DNA from: an uncultured Sutterella sp.
GTDB taxonomy: Bacteria; Pseudomonadota; Gammaproteobacteria; Burkholderiales; Burkholderiaceae_F
Length of the DNA stretch: 25,631 nucleotides
Assembly (NCBI GenBank): GCA_900538905.1
Contig: UPZS01000032.1
Span: 1 to 25,631 of the forward strand
Direction of reading: 5' to 3'
The translations under genes and the position numbers were made by a program. The stretch's first letter is position 1. The number at the start of each line of letters is the position of its first letter. Shown in pieces: positions 15,871-23,514 of the stretch. A model generated the notes under the pieces. It was not told where the DNA came from. It made no database searches and was given only the letters and a program-made list of their open reading frames with translations.

Positions 15871-16430
15871 AGCTTGTGGCGTTCTCTAACAATCCGGAAA
15901 TGAGGTTAAGAGTTTGAGGACGGTTGGCTCGGTGAGCCAACCTGAGAAGGGCTTTGCCCTCTCCGCCTGGCGGCGGATTCACCCAAAGTTTTTCCCGGCC
16001 CTTAAGAATAAGCCTTGCCTTGCCCGCACAAGCATGTTTCATCGTAAGGCATACACTTGAAGTGCGCAGATAGGAGAAGTCCGACTCTGCGCGGCCCGCG
16101 AGAATGCGCGGACAGCCTGAGTTTTAACGCTTTGGCTGAAAACGTGATGACGGCACACGCTGTTATCGCAACGCTTTCCCCTTTGCTGTCGGCGATGACG
16201 TCTTTCTTTTAGTCACACTGCTTAGCACCGGCAAGCAGCTGGCGCTTTCTTGGGGTTTCAAGGGAGTTGGTGCCGATGATGAATTGACGCACGACCCCGC
16301 ACAAGGCGTCACGCCGCATACGGCTTCATGCGTCAAATCCGTGAAGGGTGAGGAACCTCCTGAAGACCCTCGGTCTTTTACGGCATCTAAGCGCCAAAAT
16401 GTTCTAGCACAACATTTAAAGGAGGCCCTC
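15871..16430. other. 560-base region without a supportable gene, upstream of the transposase
   Basis: Short frames exist here but none has a convincing start, codon pattern or recognisable product. The left part holds three adjacent hairpins (listed separately). The middle contains further weak self-complementary stretches (CAGCC...GGCTG around 16112-16137). The right part, from about 16330, is probably the left end of the IS110-family element. An AAAGGAGG ribosome binding site just precedes the transposase ATG at 16431. Confidence 0.5.
15922..15977. other. Three adjacent hairpins, possible structured RNA
   Basis: Three stem-loops follow one another without gaps. GGTTGGCTC (15922-15930) pairs perfectly with GAGCCAACC (15934-15942). 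GAG-A-AGGGC (15944-15952) pairs with GCCCTCTC (15956-15963), with one bulged A. TCCGCC (15962-15967) pairs with GGCGGA (15972-15977), sharing two bases with the second hairpin. No T tract follows on the plus strand. The block lies in the accessory region between ilvA and rlpA. It could be part of an RNA, a repeat, or a remnant of a mobile element. I do not recognise a known RNA family. Confidence 0.4.
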
Positions 16431-17465
16431 ATGGCGAATCTTAATCAGTTTTGCAACTTCACGAAGATCATCGGCATCGACATTGCCAAAAGTGTGTTTC
16501 AAATCTATAGCTGCGACACGCAGACCGGAGAAATCACCAATGTGCAGGTCAAACGGGACAAGGTGCTGGAGAGCTTTGCCAATTGCGGTAAATGTCTTAT
16601 TGGCATGGAAGCATGCGGTAGCTCCCAGTACTGGGCTCGTCAGCTGCAAGCACTCGGCCATACTGTCCGGTTGATGGATCCCAAGCTCGTTAAGCCTTTT
16701 GTTCGCCACAACAAGAGCGACAAGGCTGATGCCGAGGGCATCTACCATGCCCTGGTAAGCGGAGTCCGGGCCGTTACTGTCAAAACGGAAACGGAACGTG
16801 ACATCCAGACGCTGCTGACAATGCGAGCCTTGTTGGTCAAACAGCGCACAGCCCGCATCAACCACGTGCGCGGCTTACTAGCCGAATACGGACATGTTAT
16901 GCCAAGGAACGTTAATCAATTCGATAACAATGTTGATGAATGCATCAATAGCCTTGAGGGTGACGCTGTGCAGTTGGTGATCAACATGATGCGCGATACG
17001 GTCAAAAGTATTCGTGATGACCAAGACCGGATTAAGACGCTTCAGCGCGAAATCAGCAGGCTTGCCAATCAAACCAGAAATGCAAAGCACTTTCTGACAG
17101 TTCCGGGCGTTGGTGAAACGATCATGGCGTATATGTGCGTGCTCCTTGCTGATCCAACACAGTTTTCTTCGGCCAGGCAGTTTGCGGCTTATCTTGGCTT
17201 GGTGCCAATGCATACGGGCAGTGGCGGCAAGACTGTCACCACAAAGATTCCCGGCCGATGTGATAAAGCTCTGAGAGCCGTGTTGGTGCAGGGAGCCCAT
17301 GCAGTGGCCAGGTCGAAATGCCGGACAGACTGGGTGAAAAACATTTTGGCAAAGAAACCCAAGAAGGTGGCAATGGTTGCCATCGCCAACCGCATGGCAC
17401 GCCAGTGCTGGGCGGTGGCAAGCAAGGGACAGGATTGGAGAAGGATGCCCGTGACGGCAGCATAG
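16431..17465 (+). CDS. IS110-family transposase, IS1111 group
   Basis: The 344-residue enzyme has the DEDD catalytic set of the RuvC-like N-terminal domain. These are Asp17 in IGIDIAK, Glu60 in GMEACGS, and Asp97 and Asp100 in NKSDKADAEG. A coiled region in the middle is followed by the helix-hairpin element VPGVGETIMAY. The C-terminal Tnp domain has FAAYLGLVPMHTGSGGK, with the conserved serine at 264. Its pattern WARQLQALGHTVRLMDPKLVKPFV is typical of the IS1111 group. The start is set by AAAGGAGG upstream of ATG 16431. The gene looks intact. Family members move by recombination directed by an RNA made from the element's own non-coding end. Confidence 0.92.
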   Translation: MANLNQFCNFTKIIGIDIAKSVFQIYSCDTQTGEITNVQVKRDKVLESFANCGKCLIGMEACGSSQYWARQLQALGHTVRLMDPKLVKPFVRHNKSDKADAEGIYHALVSGVRAVTVKTETERDIQTLLTMRALLVKQRTARINHVRGLLAEYGHVMPRNVNQFDNNVDECINSLEGDAVQLVINMMRDTVKSIRDDQDRIKTLQREISRLANQTRNAKHFLTVPGVGETIMAYMCVLLADPTQFSSARQFAAYLGLVPMHTGSGGKTVTTKIPGRCDKALRAVLVQGAHAVARSKCRTDWVKNILAKKPKKVAMVAIANRMARQCWAVASKGQDWRRMPVTAA

Positions 17466-17469
17466 GAGA

Positions 17470-17600
17470 AAGACGAAATGCTCGCCGTGATTGATCCAAG
17501 CTCAATGATGTAAAACCGGTTACGCCGGCCTCTGCTAAACCTGTGGGAGATTTGACGTATTTTTGCGTCGCGAGCAAACAAAGGAGCAGAGGTCCGGATC
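17470..17600 (+). ncRNA. Candidate IS1111 guide RNA (seekRNA/bridge RNA)
   Basis: Directly after the transposase stop the sequence is non-coding but strongly self-complementary. CCGG plus CCTCTGCT (17525-17536) pairs with AGCAGAGG plus CCGG (17585-17597, one bulged T), a 12-bp stem. It encloses GACG (17554-17557) with CGTC (17566-17569). A competing or additional long-range stem joins TGCTCGC (17479-17485) with GCGAGCA (17570-17576), and CCGG-TTACG-CCGG forms a small hairpin at 17516-17528. In IS1111-type elements the guide RNA is encoded in the 3' non-coding end, which fits this place. No guide-target match was established here, so the call is positional and structural. Confidence 0.45.
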
Positions 17601-17996
17601 CCCATCATGGCCACGTCAGAAGTGCCGCATTCGCTGATGCGGTCATGACGATAAAAAGGTCGAATAAGAACGTTCAACACTTTCTTCAGTTGATCACGTA
17701 ACGAACTTTGAGACGGTTGACGACGTCGGGCACCACGAACAGACAGTAAGTTCAGCTCGGTTAGTGAAAGTTTTTGCCAATGCACCTACGCACTGGCAAG
17801 GGCTTTTGCGCCCCGACAAAAGAAGTCAGGCAGGTTTCGGCAACTTGATAGCAAACCAAACCGAGAGATGAGGCAACACGCCGCAGCACCTTATTCCACG
17901 GGCGTTTCCACGCACGATGAATCGCCATTGGGCGGCCTTAATCGCACTATCGTTGGATGCTTTGTCGTCGGATAAGAAAATGGAGTTTGATTTAAG
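17601..17996. other. Non-coding stretch between the IS element and the 33-codon ORF
   Basis: I find no supportable gene here on either strand. A hairpin CCGCAT/ATGCGG (17625-17630 with 17637-17642) is the clearest local structure. A related CCGCAT...ATGCG arrangement occurs on the other side of the transposase (16314-16332). The rest may be decayed mobile-element or host sequence. Confidence 0.4.
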
Positions 17997-18098
17997 TCAA
18001 GGAGGTGCGTTTCCTGCTATTGACTCCTGAGGACATAAGAAATTTTCCCAGAAATCGTCGTACTGCACGATGACTTGAACCACAAGGTCGCGTCTCAT
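17997..18098 (-). CDS. 33-codon ORF directly behind rlpA
   Basis: After the rlpA stop (18112-18114) an AAGAAAGGAAC ribosome binding site precedes an ATG at 18098. This opens a 33-codon frame on the minus strand, starting MRRDLVVQVIVQYDDFWENF and ending at a TGA (17997-17999). The strong ribosome binding site and 13-base spacing suggest it is or was translated with rlpA. I recognise no family. The first 20 residues look protein-like, while the last ones look random. It may be a genuine small protein, or the 5' end of a longer gene cut by later insertions. Confidence 0.45.
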   Translation of the reverse strand: MRRDLVVQVIVQYDDFWENFLCPQESIAGNAPP

Positions 18099-18111
18099 GT
18101 TTGTTCCTTTC

Positions 18112-19338
18112 TTATTGCGCCACGGCAAAGGCCGGTGATCCGAGTGCCTGCGTGACGGTTCGGGCAAACTGACTGGCTTCGTCCTTGGACGAGAAATTGC
18201 CCGACAAAACCTTCCATACTTTGCCGGTGTCGACCACACGAACCTGTGCGTTTTGAACCGAAGCCAGCATCATTTCAGCGTGAGCGGCAGCTTGTTTGGC
18301 ATTTTCCTGAACGCCGTAAGCGCCGATCTGCACGGACCAGGAGCCGCTTGAGGCTGCGGGAATAGCGGCGGGCAACACTTCGGCAGGTGCTTGAGCGGGC
18401 GCCGTTTCCTGCTGAGCAATCAGGGCTCCCATTGCGTCATTCTGAGCCGGCGACTGTTGTTCGGAGGACATCTCGGCGTTTTCGACCGGAATGGAAAGTG
18501 TTACGTACACCTGTTCGTCGTATTTGGAGTGCTTCGCAGCCGTATCACTGATGCGAGCTCCCTCGTTGGCAGCCACGGCTTGGGACTGAGTCACAGGCGC
18601 AGGTGCTGTTTCGGGTGCAGGTTCGGGAGCCGCTTGATAGGTTTGCGTTTGCCGCACGGTGCTCTTTGGTTGTGTTTGCCGTTGTGCGGCCGAAGCCGTA
18701 CGAGTCTGAGACGGAACTGATGTGTTCTTTCGGGCGCTAGAGGCAACGATCACGGCATTGTCTGCCGTGGTGGAGGGAATTCTGCCGGCGGCGATATCTC
18801 GACGCGTGATGCGCTCGACTCGTACGCGGGCTGTACCCTGCTTTTGATAGCCGAGCTTGACTGCCGCAGCGTAACTCAAATCAATGATGCGACCGTGCAG
18901 GAAGGGGCCTCGGTCATTGACGCGCACAATCACCGAGCGACCGTTTTCCAGATTGGTGACCTTGGCAAAACTGGGTAACTCCATCGTGGGGTGGGCTGCC
19001 GTCATGGCGTGCATGTCGTAGATTTCGCCGATGGCCGTCTTCTTACCGTGGAACTGTTTGCCATACCAGCTTGCCGTGCCGACTTGGTTCATCGCTTTGT
19101 CACCCGTGACGGGGTAATAACGCTTGCCCATGACGGTGTATGGACGATTGGCCCATTTGTTGGGCTGCTCGACTTTGAGCTTTACCTCACTGCCGCCCCA
19201 GGGAAGAATTTTCTTTTGGAAAAGTCCGGGCGGTCCGTCGTTTTCATAGTAGCCGTTTGGGCTCGACGACGAACAACCGGCCGAGAGTACCAGTGCGAAA
19301 AGCGTGAGGCTTTGCAAGAAAAGCTTCGACTTGGACAT
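18112..19338 (-). CDS. rlpA: Septal ring lytic transglycosylase RlpA
   Basis: RlpA is an outer-membrane lipoprotein that cleaves stem-peptide-free glycan at the division septum. The 408-residue protein has a lipoprotein signal (LSAGC, Cys22). A double-psi beta-barrel domain follows (about residues 85-175) with GTASWYGKQFHGKKTAIGE. Its catalytic acid is expected in VNDRGPF (Asp142). A long Pro/Ala/Gln/Thr-rich linker (about 185-320) leads to a C-terminal SPOR domain (about 332-405) with WSVQIGAYGVQENAKQAAAH. The linker is low complexity, as usual in this family. It is divergent from gatC, with about 200 bases between the start codons. Confidence 0.93.
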   Translation of the reverse strand: MSKSKLFLQSLTLFALVLSAGCSSSSPNGYYENDGPPGLFQKKILPWGGSEVKLKVEQPNKWANRPYTVMGKRYYPVTGDKAMNQVGTASWYGKQFHGKKTAIGEIYDMHAMTAAHPTMELPSFAKVTNLENGRSVIVRVNDRGPFLHGRIIDLSYAAAVKLGYQKQGTARVRVERITRRDIAAGRIPSTTADNAVIVASSARKNTSVPSQTRTASAAQRQTQPKSTVRQTQTYQAAPEPAPETAPAPVTQSQAVAANEGARISDTAAKHSKYDEQVYVTLSIPVENAEMSSEQQSPAQNDAMGALIAQQETAPAQAPAEVLPAAIPAASSGSWSVQIGAYGVQENAKQAAAHAEMMLASVQNAQVRVVDTGKVWKVLSGNFSSKDEASQFARTVTQALGSPAFAVAQ

Positions 19339-19545
19339 GAATCAGCGCAAACGTAAAAGGCTCGGAAAGAAGTCAATTGATCAACTATAGCTCACTCGGT
19401 GCGTTGTCCTCAGGGAACGAGTCGACATGCCGGAGGTAATTTTGTTGCTGTTCTTTGCGTGCAGGATGACAAAAAGCATTGAAAAAGCGGTAAATTTCTA
19501 CATTTGCTGAAAATTTTTTCCGCCCTCTAAGAAGGAAGCACTGGT
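19339..19545. other. Divergent intergenic region rlpA / gatC
   Basis: These 207 bases must hold the promoters for rlpA (leftwards) and the gat operon (rightwards). I see no hexamer pair that stands out clearly. An AAGAAGGAAG ribosome binding site precedes gatC. Confidence 0.4.
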
Positions 19546-19833
19546 ATGTCCCTTGGTTTGGACGATGTCTATCGTATTGCGGAGCTTGCGCACGTTGGCA
19601 TCAACGAAGAAGCCGCTCAGCGCATGCAGGCCGAATTGAACGATATTTTCAAGATGATCGAACGGATTCAGGCTGTCGACACGGAAGGGGTCGAGCCGAT
19701 GATGCATCCGCACGACGGTGTGCAACGTTTGCGCGAAGACAAGGTGGTCTTCGGCAACAACCGCGAAGAAAACATGAAGAACGCTCCGGAAGAATTTGAA
19801 GGTCTGTTCCTCGTGCCGCAGGTTATCGAGTAA
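19546..19833 (+). CDS. gatC: Asp-tRNA(Asn)/Glu-tRNA(Gln) amidotransferase subunit C
   Basis: GatC is the small subunit that holds GatA and GatB together. The 95-residue length is normal. Family landmarks are YRIAELAHVGINEEA near the N terminus, the helix FKMIERIQAVDTEGVEPMMHP, and the C-terminal FLVPQVIE. An AAGAAGGAAG ribosome binding site precedes the ATG. It is the first gene of the gatCAB operon, 18 bases before gatA. Confidence 0.95.
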   Translation: MSLGLDDVYRIAELAHVGINEEAAQRMQAELNDIFKMIERIQAVDTEGVEPMMHPHDGVQRLREDKVVFGNNREENMKNAPEEFEGLFLVPQVIE

Positions 19834-19851
19834 AAGAAGGATTCCAGAAGA

Positions 19852-21309
19852 ATGCAATCGACAACTTTTCGCACCGTAGCGGAACTTTCCCGTGCACTCG
19901 CCGCGCGCGAAGTGAGCGCCGTCGAACTGGCACAGGACTATCTTGCCCGTATTGAAGCGCACAAAGAACTGAACTGCTTTTTGGATGTTCGCCCCGAAGT
20001 GACGCTTGAGCAGGCGCGTGAAGCCGACAAGCGCATTGCTGAAGGCAAGGCTACTCGCCTGACCGGCATTCCTATTGCGCACAAAGACATTTTCGTGACG
20101 CGCAAGTGGGCGTCAACTGCCGCAAGCCGCATGCTTGAAGGCTACATGAGTCCGTTTGATGCGGCTGTGGTCAAAAAGCTTGATGCTGCCGGCATGGTGA
20201 CGCTCGGTAAACTCAATTGCGACGAATTTGCAATGGGCTCGGCCAATGAAAACTCTGCCTACGGTAAGGTGTTCAATCCCTGGAACGCCAATGCGGTTCC
20301 GGGAGGTAGCTCCGGCGGTTCGTCCGCTTGCGTGGCAGCGGGTCTGGCTCCGATTGCGACGGCGACCGACACGGGCGGTTCCATTCGCGAACCGGCTGCC
20401 TTTTGCGGCGTGACGGGCTTGAAGCCCACCTACGGTCGCCCGAGCCGACTCGGCATGATTGCCTTTGCTTCGTCTCTGGATACGGCCGGCCTCATGGCGC
20501 ACACCGCCGAAGACATTGCTTGGGTACTGGGTGACATGGTGGGTTACGAACCGTGGGATTCCACGAGCGAAAACATGCCTACAGAAGACTTCACGCGCGA
20601 CCTTGCCAAGGGTGTCAAGGGCCTCAAGATCGGTGTGCCGCGCGCTTGGTTTGCCGACAAACTTGATGCCGAGTGTGCCAAGGCAATTGAAGCTGTGGTC
20701 GACACCTACCGCTCGCAAGGAGCCGAAATTGTCGACATTGAATTGCCGACGGCCGATCTGGGCGTTTCCGTGTATTACGTTGTGGCCTGTGCCGAAGCCA
20801 GTTCCAACCTGTCTCGCTTCGACGGCGTGCGCTACGGCTACCGTGCCAAGGACTACGACGGCATTCAGGACATGATCAAGAGAAGCCGCGACGAGGGCTT
20901 CGGTGACGAACCCAAGCGTCGTATTTTGATCGGCACTTATGTGCTCTCCCACGGCTACTACGACGCTTATTACATCAAGGCTCAGAAAGTGCGTCGCCTG
21001 ATTGCGCAGGAATTCGATCAGGCATTCCAAAAGGTCGATGCAATCATCAGTCCTGTGACCACATCGACGGCCTACGACTTTGGCTCCAAGAAGGACCCGG
21101 TGTCGGCTTATCTCAGCGACCTTTATACCGTTCCGATGTCGCTTGCCGGTCTTCCCTGCATGAGTATGCCTTGCGGCATTCACAGCAACGGGCGTCCGAT
21201 CGGCGTGCAGATTACCTGCGCCCGCTTCAACGAGGCCAAGATGCTTGGCATCGCGCACGCCTGGCAGCAGGCGACCGACTGGCATCTGCGTCACCCCGAA
21301 GGTTTTTAA
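19852..21309 (+). CDS. gatA: Asp-tRNA(Asn)/Glu-tRNA(Gln) amidotransferase subunit A
   Basis: GatA is the amidase that releases ammonia from glutamine for transamidation. The Ser-cisSer-Lys catalytic triad is visible: Lys78 in AHKDIFV, the serine pair in [10 protein letters not shown] (Ser153/154), and Ser177 in [10 protein letters not shown]. The glutamate in IREPA replaces the more frequent Gln of the amidase signature. The length of 485 residues is normal. The ribosome binding site AAGAAGG lies about a dozen bases before the ATG. A long open frame antisense to it (20113-21741) is a by-product of codon use. Confidence 0.96.
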   Translation: MQSTTFRTVAELSRALAAREVSAVELAQDYLARIEAHKELNCFLDVRPEVTLEQAREADKRIAEGKATRLTGIPIAHKDIFVTRKWASTAASRMLEGYMSPFDAAVVKKLDAAGMVTLGKLNCDEFAMGSANENSAYGKVFNPWNANAVPGGSSGGSSACVAAGLAPIATATDTGGSIREPAAFCGVTGLKPTYGRPSRLGMIAFASSLDTAGLMAHTAEDIAWVLGDMVGYEPWDSTSENMPTEDFTRDLAKGVKGLKIGVPRAWFADKLDAECAKAIEAVVDTYRSQGAEIVDIELPTADLGVSVYYVVACAEASSNLSRFDGVRYGYRAKDYDGIQDMIKRSRDEGFGDEPKRRILIGTYVLSHGYYDAYYIKAQKVRRLIAQEFDQAFQKVDAIISPVTTSTAYDFGSKKDPVSAYLSDLYTVPMSLAGLPCMSMPCGIHSNGRPIGVQITCARFNEAKMLGIAHAWQQATDWHLRHPEGF

Positions 21310-21330
21310 TCGAGGAGCTCGAGAGACATC

Positions 21331-22782
21331 ATGCAATGGGAAGTTGTGATCGGTTTGGAGACGCACGTTCAGCTCTCCACGGATTCGAAGATTTTTTCCG
21401 GTGCCAGCACGCATTTCGGAGCTGAGGCCAACACACAGGCTTGCTACATTGATTTGGCGCTGCCGGGTGCCTTGCCCGTTTTGAACCGCGGTGCAGTAGA
21501 GCGCGGAGCCAAGTTTGGTTTTGCCATCGGTGCAGAGGTGGCCGAACGTTCCGTCTTCGATCGTAAGAACTATTTTTACCCCGATTTGCCCAAGGGCTAC
21601 CAGATCAGCCAGTTTGAGCATCCGATTGTGAAGGGCGGCAAGGTGACCTTCCGTGTGGAACCCAAGTCGGGCGAACCTTATGTGAAGACGATCAATCTCA
21701 CGCGAGCTCATCTGGAAGAGGATGCCGGCAAGAGTAACCACGGTGTCGTGGCCTACAAATCCGGCATGGACTTGAACCGAGCCGGTACGCCGCTACTTGA
21801 AATCGTGACCGAACCGGAGTTGCGTAGCTCGGCCGAAGCCGTTGGTTACGCCAAAGCGCTACACGCGCTGGTTGTTTGGCTTGGTATTTCTCGTGGCAAT
21901 ATGCAGGAAGGCAATTTCCGCTGTGACGCCAACGTTTCCGTGCGCCCGCTGGGTAGTACCGAATTCGGCACGCGCTGCGAAATCAAGAATCTCAATTCCT
22001 TCAAGTTCCTGCAGGAAGCCATTGATTACGAAGTCGCCCGCCAGATCGAATTGATCGAAAGCGGTGGCAAGGTGGTGCAAGCTACGCGTCTGTACGATCC
22101 GGATACGGGAGAAACCCGCGAAATGCGTACCAAGGAAGACTCCATGGACTACCGCTATTTCCCGGATCCCGATCTGTTGCCGTGCGTGCTCACGCCCGAA
22201 GACATGGCCCGCATCCGCAGCGAGATGCCCGAACTGCCCGACGCCATGCGCGAACGTTTCGTGCGTGACATGGGACTGAGCGAGTACGACGCCGCTGTGC
22301 TGACTGCCAGCAAGGACGTTGCCGACTACTTCTGTGCGTTGAGCGCCGTGGCGCCCGACAAGAAGATCGCCGCCAACTGGGTGATGGGTGAAGTGGCCGC
22401 AAACGTCAATGCACAGGAAGGCATGACGTACGCTCAGGCGCCCGTGACGGCCGCCAAGCTTGCCGACATTCTCAAGCGATTAGCGGACGGTACGATCAAT
22501 GGCAAGGGAGCCAAGCACATTTTCTCGCTCATTTGGGAAGGTGCGGCGGAAACGGTTGACGAACTCATCGAAAAAGAGGGGCTGAAGCAGATTTCCGACA
22601 GCTCGGCCATCGAAGCGGTGATCGACGAGGTGCTCGCCAACAACGCCAAGATGGTTGAAGAGTTCAAGGCAGGCAAACAGAAGGCCTTCAACGCGCTCGT
22701 GGGTCAGGCTATGAAGGCTACCCGTGGCAAAGCTAATCCCAAGCAGGTCAACGAAATCCTCACCAAGAAACTCAACGGATGA
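21331..22782 (+). CDS. gatB: Asp-tRNA(Asn)/Glu-tRNA(Gln) amidotransferase subunit B
   Basis: GatB binds the mischarged tRNA, activates the carboxylate with ATP and accepts ammonia from GatA. The 483-residue protein shows [13 protein letters not shown] at the start, [27 protein letters not shown], the [11 protein letters not shown] segment, and [11 protein letters not shown]. The C-terminal helical and YqeY-like tail ends in [23 protein letters not shown] ribosome binding site precedes the start. The stop codon overlaps the DUF805 start (ATGA). The complete gatCAB set implies at least one of Gln-tRNA or Asn-tRNA is made by the indirect route. Confidence 0.96.
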   Translation: MQWEVVIGLETHVQLSTDSKIFSGASTHFGAEANTQACYIDLALPGALPVLNRGAVERGAKFGFAIGAEVAERSVFDRKNYFYPDLPKGYQISQFEHPIVKGGKVTFRVEPKSGEPYVKTINLTRAHLEEDAGKSNHGVVAYKSGMDLNRAGTPLLEIVTEPELRSSAEAVGYAKALHALVVWLGISRGNMQEGNFRCDANVSVRPLGSTEFGTRCEIKNLNSFKFLQEAIDYEVARQIELIESGGKVVQATRLYDPDTGETREMRTKEDSMDYRYFPDPDLLPCVLTPEDMARIRSEMPELPDAMRERFVRDMGLSEYDAAVLTASKDVADYFCALSAVAPDKKIAANWVMGEVAANVNAQEGMTYAQAPVTAAKLADILKRLADGTINGKGAKHIFSLIWEGAAETVDELIEKEGLKQISDSSAIEAVIDEVLANNAKMVEEFKAGKQKAFNALVGQAMKATRGKANPKQVNEILTKKLNG

Positions 22783-23219
22783 GGATGGTCTCGTCTGAAA
22801 AAGTGCGCCTAACGCAGTTGCTGCGGGAAGTGCACTTTTTCGACCTCACGCGCCCGGGCCGTCTTTCGAGGACGGCCTTTTGGTGCGCTTTTCTGGCTCA
22901 CTTTTTCTTTCTGGCCGTTTTGTTCATCGTGCCGTTTGAAACGGCATACCGATTGCAGCTGGAGCCTGACTCGGGTTTTGTTCTGTTCTGGATGAACGTG
23001 TTTTCGATCGCCGCTTTGGCCGCGCTTGTTCCGCTCAAGCGTCTGGCGGTTCGGCGCCTGCATGACGCCGACTTTTCGGGGTGGTGGCTGTGGCTTTTGG
23101 TCGTGCCCTGTCTGGGGTGGCTTGCGGTGACCGTTCTTCTGCTGTTGCCGAGCGCGCCCTTTCCCAATCGGTTCGATCGCTTTGCGGAACCGGGGGAAAG
23201 AAGAAAACAACAGCACTGA
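22779..23219 (+). CDS. DUF805-family membrane protein
   Basis: The 146-residue protein has three or four hydrophobic segments and the DUF805 hallmark [22 protein letters not shown]. The N-terminal [16 protein letters not shown] matches the conserved G-R-x-R/S-R-x-x-[FY]-W entry of the family. Function is not known; members are small inner-membrane proteins (E. coli YhaH type). It starts within the gatB stop codon by a four-base overlap. A second ATG (22785) would remove the overlap. Translational coupling to gatB is likely, but a functional link is not evident. Confidence 0.85.
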   Translation: MRMVSSEKVRLTQLLREVHFFDLTRPGRLSRTAFWCAFLAHFFFLAVLFIVPFETAYRLQLEPDSGFVLFWMNVFSIAALAALVPLKRLAVRRLHDADFSGWWLWLLVVPCLGWLAVTVLLLLPSAPFPNRFDRFAEPGERRKQQH

Positions 23220-23514
23220 AAAATTAAGGCCGACGATTCGCTTTCTGATCAAAGATTAGTAGAATCCCGTAACAGGGTTAATACTCATCTTTTCTCACGC
23301 TTGATGGTAACTTTTACCAAGGGCTAATACTAGGTTTGAATGACCCGACAGATCGCCGATGAGGTTTGTCGGGTTTTTTGTGCCTGTCAGAAAAGATCGG
23401 GTGAGACCGCAGGAGGGCTCAAAGTTTTTGAGCGGAGAAAAACAGGAGCTGTCGAATCGACCGCCGCAAGTCGCAGTCGAAAGGACGGCATAAAAAATCG
23501 GAAAGGATTTTTTT
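23220..23514 (+). promoter_or_regulatory. Porin leader region with likely promoter and direct repeats
   Basis: A possible sigma-70 promoter is TTGATG (23301-23306), an 18-base spacer and TAATAC (23325-23330). The element GGGYTAATACT occurs twice in direct orientation, at 23275-23285 and 23321-23331, with one difference and 46 bases between starts. The second copy overlaps the proposed -10. This could be an operator or duplicated promoter. About ten bases after the -10 a strong terminator begins (listed separately), and a further 135-base untranslated stretch leads to an AAAGGA ribosome binding site before the porin ATG. Confidence 0.5.
23343..23380 (+). terminator. Strong terminator hairpin in front of the porin
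   Basis: ACCCGACA (23343-23350) pairs with TGTCGGGT (23367-23374) and runs into a TTTTTT tract (23374-23379). It either ends the gatCAB-DUF805 transcript or, if the promoter at 23301-23330 is real, acts as an attenuator in the porin leader. Confidence 0.8.

Larger units (their letters stand above)
16330..17600 (+). mobile_element. IS110-family (IS1111-like) insertion sequence, ends approximate
   Basis: The transposase (16431-17465) is flanked by a short left and a longer right non-coding part, as in IS1111-type elements. A 9-bp inverted repeat, CGTCAAATC at 16331-16339 and GATTTGACG at 17549-17557, could be the subterminal repeat of this group. It is the only candidate I found and may be chance. 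IS110 elements make no target duplication, so the exact ends cannot be fixed from one copy. The right end may extend past 17600. Confidence 0.6.

Noticed and set aside
17189..17785. 198-codon minus-strand frame overlapping the transposase end
   Set aside because: It runs antisense through the conserved transposase C terminus and the structured non-coding end; no ribosome binding site or known motif.
20113..21741. 542-codon open frame antisense to gatA and gatB
   Set aside because: gatA and gatB are certain by motif. The antisense product is rich in His, Arg and Gly without domain features, typical of a shadow frame.
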